Part shown: positions 15,814 through 22,510 of the stretch, piece after piece
How the letters are laid out: the number at the start of each line of letters is the position of its first letter
How positions within the stretch are numbered: the first letter of the stretch is position 1
Notes under the pieces: generated by a model
Database searches by the model: none
What the model was told of the DNA's origin: nothing
The model's input: only the letters and a program-made list of their open reading frames with translations
NCBI GenBank assembly: GCA_009785015.1
Contig: WQXD01000030.1
Span: 1-22,510 of the forward strand
Direction: 5' to 3'
Source: Oscillospiraceae bacterium
Lineage (GTDB): Bacteria > Bacillota_A > Clostridia > Oscillospirales > WRJC01
DNA: 22,510 bases
Translations under genes and position numbers: made by a program

Positions 15814-17310
15814 TTATTCTATGTTTTCATAGGCCGCTATCGTCTTTTCTATATCAGACAGCATTCTCGGCTCCATTTTTTCAAACTGCGAGGCGTGGGT
15901 CTCCTTTTTGTTCATGCCGAAATACACCATCGTCATCGCGAAATTTCCGAAATCGTATATGTACCCTATATCATACGCCGTGTTTGCCAGTATTATATCC
16001 AGCATTTCGCGGCTTTCGTCGTCCCTCATGAATTTGCCCTGCAGGTTGATCTCGTAATACGCCGGCTGCAGGGTATATCTCGATTCCGCGCACAAATCCT
16101 CGATGATCATGCCGGTCCGGTCCAAGTCCCCGGCGGAGCGCGGTATCGATATCCCCGCTCCGGTGTGGGGGTTCATGTGAGTGATATAATTGGGCTGTTC
16201 CTTGTCCAATTTGGGCAGCGGAAGTATGCCGAAGTCGGTTTCCATCGCCCTGAGCCTTTCGACGATTCGCATCCGTATCCAGGAGAACAGCGCCCTGTCC
16301 TCCTCCATCATCTTCACCTGTTCGTCGTATATGCCGAACTTTCCGGCGTATCTGTGCAGGTTTACGACGTTGTCCTCATCGAGCATAAGCCTCATAAGCG
16401 CGTCGGCGATCAGATAACTCCGTTCGGAACCGTAAGTGATAACGGGGTAATCGCCGGCGTCCTTGCTGCATATCTTGTCCCCTCCGGAAACGAGAAACGA
16501 AATATCGGTGTCCGCCTGGAGTATGACGCCGAACCTGTCGTCCTGGACATACATTTTGCCGTCGCCGTTTAAATCCTGGGCGACGTTTCTGCTCATGTCG
16601 TATAATTTATCAAATGTCCATTCGCCTTTTTTGACGATTTCATAAGGATCCTCGAGGGCGTGGTCTTTGAGCAGGGATTTGTTGAAAATCATGGCTTCCA
16701 TGGCGTCGTTGTCCATAATCAGCAGATCGCCCTGCATGACGAAAAGCCTGTTCCCCACCGACAAGTCGCGGGGCGTGTTCTGGTTCCACCACGGTTTGCC
16801 GAAATCGAGATGGGGAACCTGGAATATATCCGTTATGCTCCCGTCCTGGGCCAGAGCGGCCACTTCCATCAGATGGGTCAAAACGACGTCGTAAAGATCG
16901 TCTCCCGCCCTCACCGTCTTGCGTATCGTCCCCGGGAAGTCCGTCACCACGGATTCGGTTATGCTGACGTTATATTTTTCCTCTATCTTTTTGTTGCGGT
17001 TGAACACTGCGTCGTTGATGATATCGCCGTTCAATTCTTCCGCGTACAAATCCCGGTGGTCCCATTCCACCCAGTCCACGTTTTGAATCGTTCTGGTCAA
17101 AAACGTGAACTCATAACCGCCGAAATCCCGGGCTTCCAATTCGGGGTACAACTTTACCTCTGCCTGCTTTGCGTCATCTCCGTTTGCCTGATTCGCGCCG
17201 GCGTCCGTATTTTGAACGTCGTCTTTCCCCGTCTCGGTTTTGCACGCCGCCGCCAGAGACAGGGCGAACGCCGCAATCAAAACAAAAGCGGTGAACCGTT
17301 TAAAAATCAT
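15814..17310 (-). CDS. ABC-type sugar-binding lipoprotein (extracellular solute-binding protein)
   Basis: A 498-residue extracellular solute-binding protein of the family-1-like sugar-binding type. The N terminus is a lipoprotein signal, with the lipobox LAAAC (Cys23), then an Asp/Gln/Asn-rich linker and a folded domain opening GGYEFTFLTRT. The conserved early segment NDAVFNRNKKIEEKYNV is common among these Clostridia sugar-binding proteins. No permease or ATPase genes are in the window, so it must use a transporter encoded elsewhere or act as an orphan. It follows the Gfo/Idh gene by 18 bp and ends at the bidirectional terminator. The ligand is unknown. Confidence 0.85.
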   Translation of the reverse strand: MIFKRFTAFVLIAAFALSLAAACKTETGKDDVQNTDAGANQANGDDAKQAEVKLYPELEARDFGGYEFTFLTRTIQNVDWVEWDHRDLYAEELNGDIINDAVFNRNKKIEEKYNVSITESVVTDFPGTIRKTVRAGDDLYDVVLTHLMEVAALAQDGSITDIFQVPHLDFGKPWWNQNTPRDLSVGNRLFVMQGDLLIMDNDAMEAMIFNKSLLKDHALEDPYEIVKKGEWTFDKLYDMSRNVAQDLNGDGKMYVQDDRFGVILQADTDISFLVSGGDKICSKDAGDYPVITYGSERSYLIADALMRLMLDEDNVVNLHRYAGKFGIYDEQVKMMEEDRALFSWIRMRIVERLRAMETDFGILPLPKLDKEQPNYITHMNPHTGAGISIPRSAGDLDRTGMIIEDLCAESRYTLQPAYYEINLQGKFMRDDESREMLDIILANTAYDIGYIYDFGNFAMTMVYFGMNKKETHASQFEKMEPRMLSDIEKTIAAYENIE

Positions 17311-17328
17311 TGTTATTTTCCCCCGCTT

Positions 17329-18399
17329 TTAGAAAACGCATTCGACCTCGCGTCCGAGCGCGCTCGAACGCATGATGCCGTCTATTATCGCCTGGTTGTA
17401 TATGATCTGGTTGGTGGGGATGGGCGCGATATTGTTTCCGTCGGCCACCGCTTCCACAAAGCTCTGAATTTTGTACAGCCAGAAATCCTCCGGCGGCTTC
17501 AGCGGGATATCGGTCTCCTGCAATTTTCCGTCCACCCATTTAAACAGCGTGATGCTGCCCATGGAGCCGTCCCACGCGCCCACAGGGCCCGACTGCTTGA
17601 TTTTGAGCCCCGCCTCGGTGCCCAAGAACAAAAAGTCGCCCGCGGTATCCATGTGCATGAACCACGACATGCGGTAGTCGAGCACAATCCCGCCCTCGAG
17701 GCGGACATAGGCCGAGGAAAAGTCGTCGATGTCCAAGTCGCCGGCGAAAGAGCAGTATTTCGGGTCGGTGCCGAAATAGTTGGTGAGCGTGGCGCTCACG
17801 GTGAGCGGCTTCGGATTGCCTACGGAGTTGAGCGCGAGGTCGATGGGATAGCAGCCCGCATCAGAGCACGAGCCTCCGCCCGCGGTTGCCTTTGTGAGGA
17901 AGGTGAGGTTTCCGGGGATGTTGTTGGGGCGGCCGCCGCCGGTCTGTATGTAGTACACTTTGCCCAGCGCCCCGCTTTCGATTATCTGCTTGATGTGCCG
18001 CACATTCGGGTCAAAACGCGGCTGAAAACCCACAGTCACGAATTTGCCGCTCTTTTTTTCGGCCGCCACTATGGCTTTGGCTTCATCCAAGGTCACGCAC
18101 ATGGGTTTTTCGAGCAGCACCGGCAGTCCGTGCTCGAGGGCGAGTATCGCGCATTTCGCGTGGGCGGCGGCATATGTGCAAACGCTCACTGCGTCCAATT
18201 GGATCTTGTCCAGCATTTCCTCGGCGCTTTCAAACGCCTGGGCATTTGGCAGTTCGTGTCTCTTCAAAAATTCCGCGGCCTTGCCGGGCACGATATCGCA
18301 TCCCGCCACGACTTCCGCCTGCGCGACCCTTTTGTAGTTGTTCACGTGGGCGTTTGCCACCCCGCCCGTGCCGATTATGCCTATTCTGAGTTTCGCCAT
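17329..18399 (-). CDS. Gfo/Idh/MocA-family NAD(P)-dependent oxidoreductase
   Basis: A 356-residue oxidoreductase with an N-terminal Rossmann domain (IGIIGTGGVANAH, residues 6-18) and the family EKP motif (97-99), then the C-terminal sugar-binding domain. GGGSCSDAGCYPIDLA (174-189) is the second family motif; the position that is often His is Tyr184, as in glucose-fructose oxidoreductase-like members. A GGAGG ribosome binding site sits 8 nt before the ATG and a sigmaA promoter lies upstream. It probably oxidises or epimerises a sugar or cyclitol. Its pairing with a sugar-binding lipoprotein suggests the substrate is imported. Confidence 0.92.
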   Translation of the reverse strand: MAKLRIGIIGTGGVANAHVNNYKRVAQAEVVAGCDIVPGKAAEFLKRHELPNAQAFESAEEMLDKIQLDAVSVCTYAAAHAKCAILALEHGLPVLLEKPMCVTLDEAKAIVAAEKKSGKFVTVGFQPRFDPNVRHIKQIIESGALGKVYYIQTGGGRPNNIPGNLTFLTKATAGGGSCSDAGCYPIDLALNSVGNPKPLTVSATLTNYFGTDPKYCSFAGDLDIDDFSSAYVRLEGGIVLDYRMSWFMHMDTAGDFLFLGTEAGLKIKQSGPVGAWDGSMGSITLFKWVDGKLQETDIPLKPPEDFWLYKIQSFVEAVADGNNIAPIPTNQIIYNQAIIDGIMRSSALGREVECVF

Positions 18400-18452
18400 G
18401 TTTTTTTCCTCCGTATCATTTTGATTAATATTTTCGTTTTTGACTTGATGAC

Positions 18453-18482
18453 ATTATATCACATCTGTTCGGCGTTTGTCAA
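18453..18482 (-). promoter_or_regulatory. SigmaA-type promoter of the Gfo/Idh-lipoprotein operon
   Basis: On the minus strand a perfect TTGACA (18482-18477), an 18-nt spacer and a perfect TATAAT (18458-18453) lie about 53 nt before the ATG at 18399. Confidence 0.88.
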
Positions 18483-18596
18483 CTTCCGGGACCGGTTCAT
18501 AAATTATTTACAATTAAAATTCCGCGAAAGGCTTTACATTTCGGCAGTCTGAGAGCAAATGAAGAAGAAAAGCGAAGTAAAAGGGCAGAATACGCA

Positions 18597-18634
18597 CAAA
18601 AGGGGGCCGGGATGAATTTTTCATCCGGCCCCCT
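18597..18634 (-). terminator. Rho-independent terminator of the kinase-aldolase-isomerase operon
   Basis: AGGGGGCCGGGATGAA and TTCATCCGGCCCCCT form a 15-bp stem with one bulged G and a short T-rich loop. On the minus strand it is followed by TTTTGTG. It starts about 20 bp past the isomerase stop codon and separates this operon from the Gfo/Idh promoter. Confidence 0.88.
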
Positions 18635-18655
18635 GAAATTCGCCTTTGGAGCGAG

Positions 18656-20032
18656 CTATATCTTATCGGCTGTGAGCCCGTCGATATACTTGCACGCCTC
18701 GCCCAAAACTTTTGCCCAATGGCCGTAGATGCCCGCGACATGGTGTATGTACGGCCCTTCGACGATTTTCTTTTCCCATTTTACCCAGTCGTCGGTCTCC
18801 ATCCATACATAAGTCCCTTCGGTTTTCGGCCCGTCGCAGGTTTTCGCTTCGCCCAAAAACATGGAGTACACCCCGTTTACGCTGTCGAAGCGGGCAATTG
18901 TCAAATCCCCCTGCGAGAGTTCCCACTGGCCCCTGCCGCCTTCGTCTATTGAGGGATCGGCGGTATTTCCCATCAGTGCCCTGGGGAAAGGCCCGCAGTG
19001 CCACAAAAGCTCGGCGTTGTCGTTTGAGGGGTGGCGTACTGTCAGATCCGCGAAAAACGACGGGGTTCTGTTGTAATTCGCCGCGTGCAGCATCGCGGAG
19101 GTGACTGCCCCGCATATATCCCCTTCGCACGCCACCGGATAACCCATCCCCGTGAGCTCGCCTATGAGCTGGCAGGGCAAAATCCCGAACAGCGTGTTCA
19201 GGCTCGTCCAGCATTCTATCGAAGCAGCCGCGAAATTCCCCTCGTCCATCTCTTTTTTGACATAACAGATCATAGCGGCCAAAACCCTCGTCTTTTCTTC
19301 GCCCACCGCCGAGATATCCATTCTGTTTTTCATCGAGGCAATCTGGGCCTCGAGCTCTTTGCTGCCTTTTTCGACGAGTTTGTTTACGCCGGAGACCAAA
19401 TTTCCCGCCGACAGGGGCGATACTTCGACGCCGAATTTGGACAAAAGCTCGTCCTCGTTGCACATCACGCTGAAAAAGGCGTTCGGGCGGTCGCCTATTT
19501 TCAATATCCGCATGGATTTAAACGTTTTCAAAACCGCCGCGCTCCTGCAAAAATCGTTCAGCCCGTCGATAAAAGCCCCATCTGTGGGATGACAGTTCTC
19601 GATATATGTGAATTTTACGCCGAACCGCGACAACACCTTGCTGCTCGCCAGAATGCCGCACTGCGTATCCCTGAGCCTCTTTTCGCCTTCCACCTGGGCG
19701 TCATCCCTGGGACCCCACAAAAGAAGCGGCAGATTCATCTCTTTTCCCAATTTCGCCACCAATTCCTCCGAGCCGAAATCGGTGTGCAGGATAAACAAAG
19801 CGTCGATATTCTGCGATTTTAAAAATCCCGCGACTTCGGGGACCTGCTCCGGGACTGCGGCGATGCCGTCGGGCACCACGCTGTCGATTGTGACGATTTC
19901 CACGTTTTTGTCGAGATTGCCGAAAACCTCGAAGGTCTTGTTTTTGAAAATCAGCGCGTTTTCAATGGTGGTGAATCCGAAACCTCTTTTCACCGGAGCC
20001 ACTCCGAGCCTGATTTTTATTTCTCTGGACAT
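18656..20032 (-). CDS. L-fucose/L-arabinose isomerase-family protein
   Basis: A 458-residue protein of the FucI/AraA-like isomerase fold, which interconverts aldoses and ketoses using a divalent metal. Visible segments are the first alpha/beta domain (VAGFLKSQNIDALFILHTDFGSEE, LPLLLWGPRDD), AAASIECWTSLNTLFGILPC with a candidate metal-binding Glu, PVACEGDICGAVTSAML with a candidate Glu/Asp pair, and a C-terminal IHHVAGIYG that may supply the metal-binding His. The GGAGG ribosome binding site is 9 nt from the ATG. It is last in the operon after the aldolase (44-bp gap). With kinase and aldolase, it would supply the ketose. The exact sugar cannot be read. Confidence 0.85.
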   Translation of the reverse strand: MSREIKIRLGVAPVKRGFGFTTIENALIFKNKTFEVFGNLDKNVEIVTIDSVVPDGIAAVPEQVPEVAGFLKSQNIDALFILHTDFGSEELVAKLGKEMNLPLLLWGPRDDAQVEGEKRLRDTQCGILASSKVLSRFGVKFTYIENCHPTDGAFIDGLNDFCRSAAVLKTFKSMRILKIGDRPNAFFSVMCNEDELLSKFGVEVSPLSAGNLVSGVNKLVEKGSKELEAQIASMKNRMDISAVGEEKTRVLAAMICYVKKEMDEGNFAAASIECWTSLNTLFGILPCQLIGELTGMGYPVACEGDICGAVTSAMLHAANYNRTPSFFADLTVRHPSNDNAELLWHCGPFPRALMGNTADPSIDEGGRGQWELSQGDLTIARFDSVNGVYSMFLGEAKTCDGPKTEGTYVWMETDDWVKWEKKIVEGPYIHHVAGIYGHWAKVLGEACKYIDGLTADKI

Positions 20033-20076
20033 TGAATTTTTCCTCCGTTTCGTTTGTTTGGTTTGGTTTTGGTTGA

Positions 20077-20913
20077 TTAATTGGCAAACAGGTTTATTTT
20101 ATCGGTCAAAAATTTCATCATTTCATTTTGCGAGGCCCTCATGCATGAGAATATGTCCCCGCGTTTCGGTTCTTTTGTATATGCGTCGACCGCTTTATAG
20201 AAAGCGGAAAAATAGTCGGTGGCTACGTTTATTTTGGCGATCCCGCATTTTACGGCTTTTTGCAGCTGGTCTTCGGGCGTCCCCGAACCGCCGTGCAGCA
20301 CAAGCGGAGTTTTCAGCTTTTCGCTTATGATTTCAATGCGCTCAAAATCGAGATTTGGGAGCTCGGCATAGTTGCCGTGCGCGTTTCCGACAGCCACAGC
20401 AAGCGATAAAATGCCGGTCTCGTCAAAAAATCTCAGCGCGTCGTCAGGGTCGGTGAAAAGAGTTTTGTCGGTATATTCGGCCACATTCGCCGCGCTTCCG
20501 ATATTGCCGAGCTCGGCTTCCACATCGGCCCCGAACCCTTTTGCCACTTGAACCATTTCCCTCGTGCTCTTTATATTCTCCTCAAAGGGCAGTTTCGACC
20601 CGTCGTACATGACGGACAAAAAACCCGACTCCAGCGCGTGGACGACCGTCTCAATACTATGGCAATGGTCCAAGTGCAGCCCCACGGGGACCTTTGCCTT
20701 GGCTGCGAGCGATTTGACTATTGCGACGGTTGTCTCAAAGGATATATAGTCATACCAGCCCGGGTAATGCTGGAGGATCACCGGTTTATCCGCCCGATCC
20801 GCCGCCTCGACGGCGAATTTCATCGTCTCGTAGTTAAAGGCGTTGAACGCCGCTACGCCGTATCTGTTTTTGTACGCGTCTAAAATTATATCCCCGGCTT
20901 TTTCATACCCCAT
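20077..20913 (-). CDS. Class II (zinc-dependent) fructose-bisphosphate aldolase family
   Basis: A 278-residue class II aldolase, which cleaves phosphorylated ketoses into DHAP and an aldehyde. Visible active-site features are GLHLDHCHS (Asp82 proton donor, His83 zinc ligand), DVEAELG (Glu132, Glu134), GNAHG (His179 zinc ligand), LHGGSG (His207 zinc ligand and phosphate site) and INVATD (Asn229, Asp233). Length is that of the FbaA/GatY/KbaY group. Because a kinase and an isomerase are adjacent, the substrate may be a ketose 1-phosphate or 1,6-bisphosphate other than fructose (inference). A GGAAGGA ribosome binding site supports the start; the kinase gene ends 37 bp upstream. Confidence 0.93.
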   Translation of the reverse strand: MGYEKAGDIILDAYKNRYGVAAFNAFNYETMKFAVEAADRADKPVILQHYPGWYDYISFETTVAIVKSLAAKAKVPVGLHLDHCHSIETVVHALESGFLSVMYDGSKLPFEENIKSTREMVQVAKGFGADVEAELGNIGSAANVAEYTDKTLFTDPDDALRFFDETGILSLAVAVGNAHGNYAELPNLDFERIEIISEKLKTPLVLHGGSGTPEDQLQKAVKCGIAKINVATDYFSAFYKAVDAYTKEPKRGDIFSCMRASQNEMMKFLTDKINLFAN

Positions 20914-20950
20914 TTTAAATCATTCCTTCCGAAAATCTTTTGCCCTACGT

Positions 20951-21910
20951 CTATCCGTAAAGCCATTTGTCTCTGTAATACTGCACCCTGCCTTTGATTT
21001 CCGTATCGTCGATTTGCCCCGTTTCGATGAATTTTTCCGCGGTCTCAAAGTTCGGTATTCCCGCCCTTCCGCCGATATATCCGATTTTTACCGCGGACAC
21101 CGCGTTGGCGAACCTCGCCGATTTTCTGACGCCCATGCCTTTTGCCAAAGCTGCCAGAAATGCCCCGTGATAGACGTCCCCCGCGCCCAGCGTGTCAAAC
21201 ACGTCGACACTAAAAGCCTTCTCCGCGAAAAAGCCTTCACTTGCGCAATACCCGACGCAGCCTTTTTCGCCCAAGGTGAAAATCACGATTTCGGGGCCTC
21301 GCCCGGCGATCAGCCTGCAATTTTTTTCGTAGTCGCCGTCTTCGCCGAAAGCGGCCCTGTAATAGAATTCCGAAGCCACGAAAATATCGATATACGGAGT
21401 GAAATCGTCTATTTGCCGCGAGTGGTGCGCCACATCGTAGGACACCTTTTTGCCCGAGTCCCTCATCCACTGCGCCGCGGTTTTTTCCGGTTCCCCGCAG
21501 CCCTCAAGGTGCAAAAAGTCTGCATTTGTGATATAGTCTTTGTCCAAGTCGCCGATTTCGAGCCTCCTGATGTTTCCGCCCTTGTACATGATGCTCCTGC
21601 CGCCGGTCTCCAGATCCGAGAGGATTATGGCAAAATCCGAAGGCATATTTTCAATTTTCACAATATGCGATATATCCACCCCGTTATATGCGAAATCCTC
21701 GCAAAGCGCCCTTCCGTGCACGCACGCGCCCGAAAGCCCGATAAACCCGGCGCTCGCCCCCAGCCGAGCCGACGCCGCCATGGCCGTGGCCACATTGCCG
21801 CCGCCCTGCCTGCTGAAATCGATTATCCCGGAGCCCGAATTCGGTTTGGGCAGGCTTTGTACGACTGTCAGTATGTCTATGCACGGCCTGCCGATGCCGA
21901 CAATGTCCAT
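20951..21910 (-). CDS. PfkB-family carbohydrate kinase
   Basis: A 319-residue ribokinase/PfkB-type sugar kinase that phosphorylates a sugar with ATP. The first PfkB region is DFSRQGGGNVATAMAASARLG (31-51), with sugar-binding Asp12 near the N terminus; the second is DTLGAGDVYHGAF (239-251), in which Asp245 is the catalytic base. A TLGEKG segment (212-217) fits the nucleotide-binding region. The ATG at 21910 has GGAGG ten nt upstream. It precedes the aldolase and isomerase, fitting the phosphorylation step of an isomerase-kinase-aldolase route. Confidence 0.92.
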   Translation of the reverse strand: MDIVGIGRPCIDILTVVQSLPKPNSGSGIIDFSRQGGGNVATAMAASARLGASAGFIGLSGACVHGRALCEDFAYNGVDISHIVKIENMPSDFAIILSDLETGGRSIMYKGGNIRRLEIGDLDKDYITNADFLHLEGCGEPEKTAAQWMRDSGKKVSYDVAHHSRQIDDFTPYIDIFVASEFYYRAAFGEDGDYEKNCRLIAGRGPEIVIFTLGEKGCVGYCASEGFFAEKAFSVDVFDTLGAGDVYHGAFLAALAKGMGVRKSARFANAVSAVKIGYIGGRAGIPNFETAEKFIETGQIDDTEIKGRVQYYRDKWLYG

Positions 21911-21950
21911 ATTTCGAGTGCCTCCATTTCACTGACTGTCAAAACCAAGC

Positions 21951-21979
21951 AGGGACAACATTTTGGCTACGTTGTCCCT
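21951..21979. terminator. Hairpin between the 84-aa gene and the kinase operon
   Basis: AGGGACAAC (21951-21959) and GTTGTCCCT (21971-21979) form a perfect 9-bp stem with an 11-nt loop. On the minus strand, the direction of both flanking genes, it is followed by GCTTGGTTTTG rather than a clean T-run, so it could be a leaky terminator or attenuator that lowers expression of the downstream kinase genes. On the plus strand a T-rich tail follows, but no plus-strand gene needs it. Confidence 0.5.
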
Positions 21980-22017
21980 TCTCGTTTTGTTTTTTTGCGG
22001 TCTCTGCCAAGAGAAAA

Positions 22018-22272
22018 CTAAAGTTTTGCCAGGCGTTCTTTCATTGTGGGCTTGAGTTCTTTGGGCGGGCGCACGATTTCGGGCACATATTTTTTCGCAA
22101 ACTCGTTTCTGACTTCCACAAACGATATATTCCGGATCTTGCCGCTCTTTTTATCGACGACCTGCGAATCCACGAATTCTTTCAGCCACGCGATATCCGC
22201 CGCTCCTTTTTCTTGTACGAACTCAACGATATAGTCGAACGAAATTTCTTTGACTTCAGCCGGTTTTTTCAT
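22018..22272 (-). CDS. Small protein of unknown function (84 aa)
   Basis: An 84-residue, lysine- and glutamate-rich protein that I do not recognise, beginning MKKPAEVKEISFDYIVEFVQ. It has no membrane segment, signal peptide or cysteine and looks soluble and mainly helical, ending in a basic KELKPTMKERLAKL tail. An AAAGGAG ribosome binding site lies 10 nt before the ATG and a strong sigmaA promoter lies upstream, so it is very likely expressed. It heads the kinase-aldolase-isomerase group, 107 bp from the kinase with a hairpin between them. Whether it belongs to that pathway is unclear. Confidence 0.75.
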   Translation of the reverse strand: MKKPAEVKEISFDYIVEFVQEKGAADIAWLKEFVDSQVVDKKSGKIRNISFVEVRNEFAKKYVPEIVRPPKELKPTMKERLAKL

Positions 22273-22322
22273 TTTTAACAGCTCCTTTGTTTTTTAATAT
22301 GTTTTATTCGTTGTTATCTATG

Positions 22323-22351
22323 ATTATATCACTGCATGACAAGTATGTCAA
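22323..22351 (-). promoter_or_regulatory. SigmaA-type promoter of the 84-aa gene and probably the kinase operon
   Basis: On the minus strand a perfect TTGACA (22351-22346), a 17-nt spacer and a perfect TATAAT (22328-22323) lie about 50 nt before the ATG at 22272. No separate good promoter was found between this gene and the kinase. Confidence 0.9.
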
Positions 22352-22400
22352 GTACTTTTGAGAAAATAAATAAATTTCTTTTTCTAAAATTATCAAATTG

Positions 22401-22510
22401 TCAAATCGTTATATTTTCGTCTTTCGCACATTTTCTTATATACTCCGCCGCCCGGTCATATTCCGCCTCGGAGGCCAGATGTTCCATCATAAACGGTATC
22501 TGCCGGGGGA
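22401..22510 (-). CDS. C-terminal end of an unidentified protein (runs off the window)
   Basis: On the minus strand a frame enters at the right edge and ends at TGA 22401-22403, giving 35 residues that end EYIRKCAKDENITI. The stretch MMEHLASEAEYDRAAEYI looks helical. Too little is visible to name a family. Confidence 0.5.
   Translation of the reverse strand, partial: PRQIPFMMEHLASEAEYDRAAEYIRKCAKDENITI

Noticed and set aside
16660..18552. A 630-codon open frame on the plus strand opposite the lipoprotein and Gfo/Idh genes
   Set aside because: Its translation is Arg/His/Val-rich with no recognisable domain, it crosses an operon promoter region, and the opposite strand carries two clear protein families. 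It is an antisense shadow.
20843..22021. A 392-codon open frame on the plus strand opposite the kinase
   Set aside because: Composition is typical of an antisense shadow, it has no ribosome binding site, and the minus strand encodes an unmistakable PfkB kinase.

Overview
The window looks like an accessory, carbohydrate-utilisation stretch of a low-to-moderate GC Gram-positive anaerobe of the class Clostridia. This rests on near-consensus TTGACA/TATAAT promoters with 17-18 nt spacing, strong GGAGG-type ribosome binding sites, a CD3324-type small HTH protein, a lipobox-bearing solute-binding protein, and a DUF1703-type AAA/nuclease protein. No RNA gene, CRISPR array or intact insertion sequence was seen.

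Layout. (1) Positions 1-65 (-) hold the first codons of a protein that reads like an AraC-family regulator, with its own extended -10 promoter. (2) 216-1817 (-) is an AAA-ATPase/PD-(D/E)XK nuclease-like protein. (3) 6939 down to 1902 (-) is a four-gene unit from one sigmaA-type promoter: a double-SIS sugar isomerase/deglycase, a corrinoid methyltransferase gene (MttB family) ruined by an internal deletion and frame change, a GH4 NAD-dependent glycosidase with an atypical C-Y-G-V motif, and a large glycosidase-like protein. (4) 7057-11242 (+) has a divergent promoter, a possible 32-residue ORF with a perfect 12-bp inverted repeat, a CD3324-type HTH protein with terminator, and two overlapping ABC exporter half-transporters (probable heterodimer). 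(5) 12756-11251 (-) is a cytoplasmic S1-type sulfatase. (6) 13742-13020 (-) is a secreted protein of unknown function, followed by a ~94-bp imperfect palindromic element. (7) 13991-15752 (+) is a split transketolase (N and C subunits) with a strong promoter carrying repeated CAACTCTYCC motifs; a bidirectional terminator closes it. (8) 18399 down to 15814 (-) is a two-gene unit: Gfo/Idh/MocA oxidoreductase and a sugar-binding lipoprotein without permeases. (9) 22272 down to 18656 (-) is a probable operon: unknown 84-aa protein, PfkB kinase, class II aldolase, FucI/AraA-like isomerase. (10) 22401-22510 (-) is the C-terminal end of an unidentified protein.

How they may work together: block 9 encodes the classic isomerase, kinase, aldolase order used for an aldose converted to a ketose, phosphorylated and split into DHAP plus an aldehyde. 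The nearby oxidoreductase, sugar-binding lipoprotein, sulfatase, glycosidases and transketolase suggest uptake and intracellular dismantling of a modified, possibly sulfated, sugar. Substrates cannot be read from sequence alone. The most interesting points are the GH4 motif variant, the decayed methyltransferase within a sugar operon, an upstream element shared by several minus-strand promoters, the repeated motif around the transketolase promoter, and the small ORF/hairpin ahead of the HTH and ABC genes.
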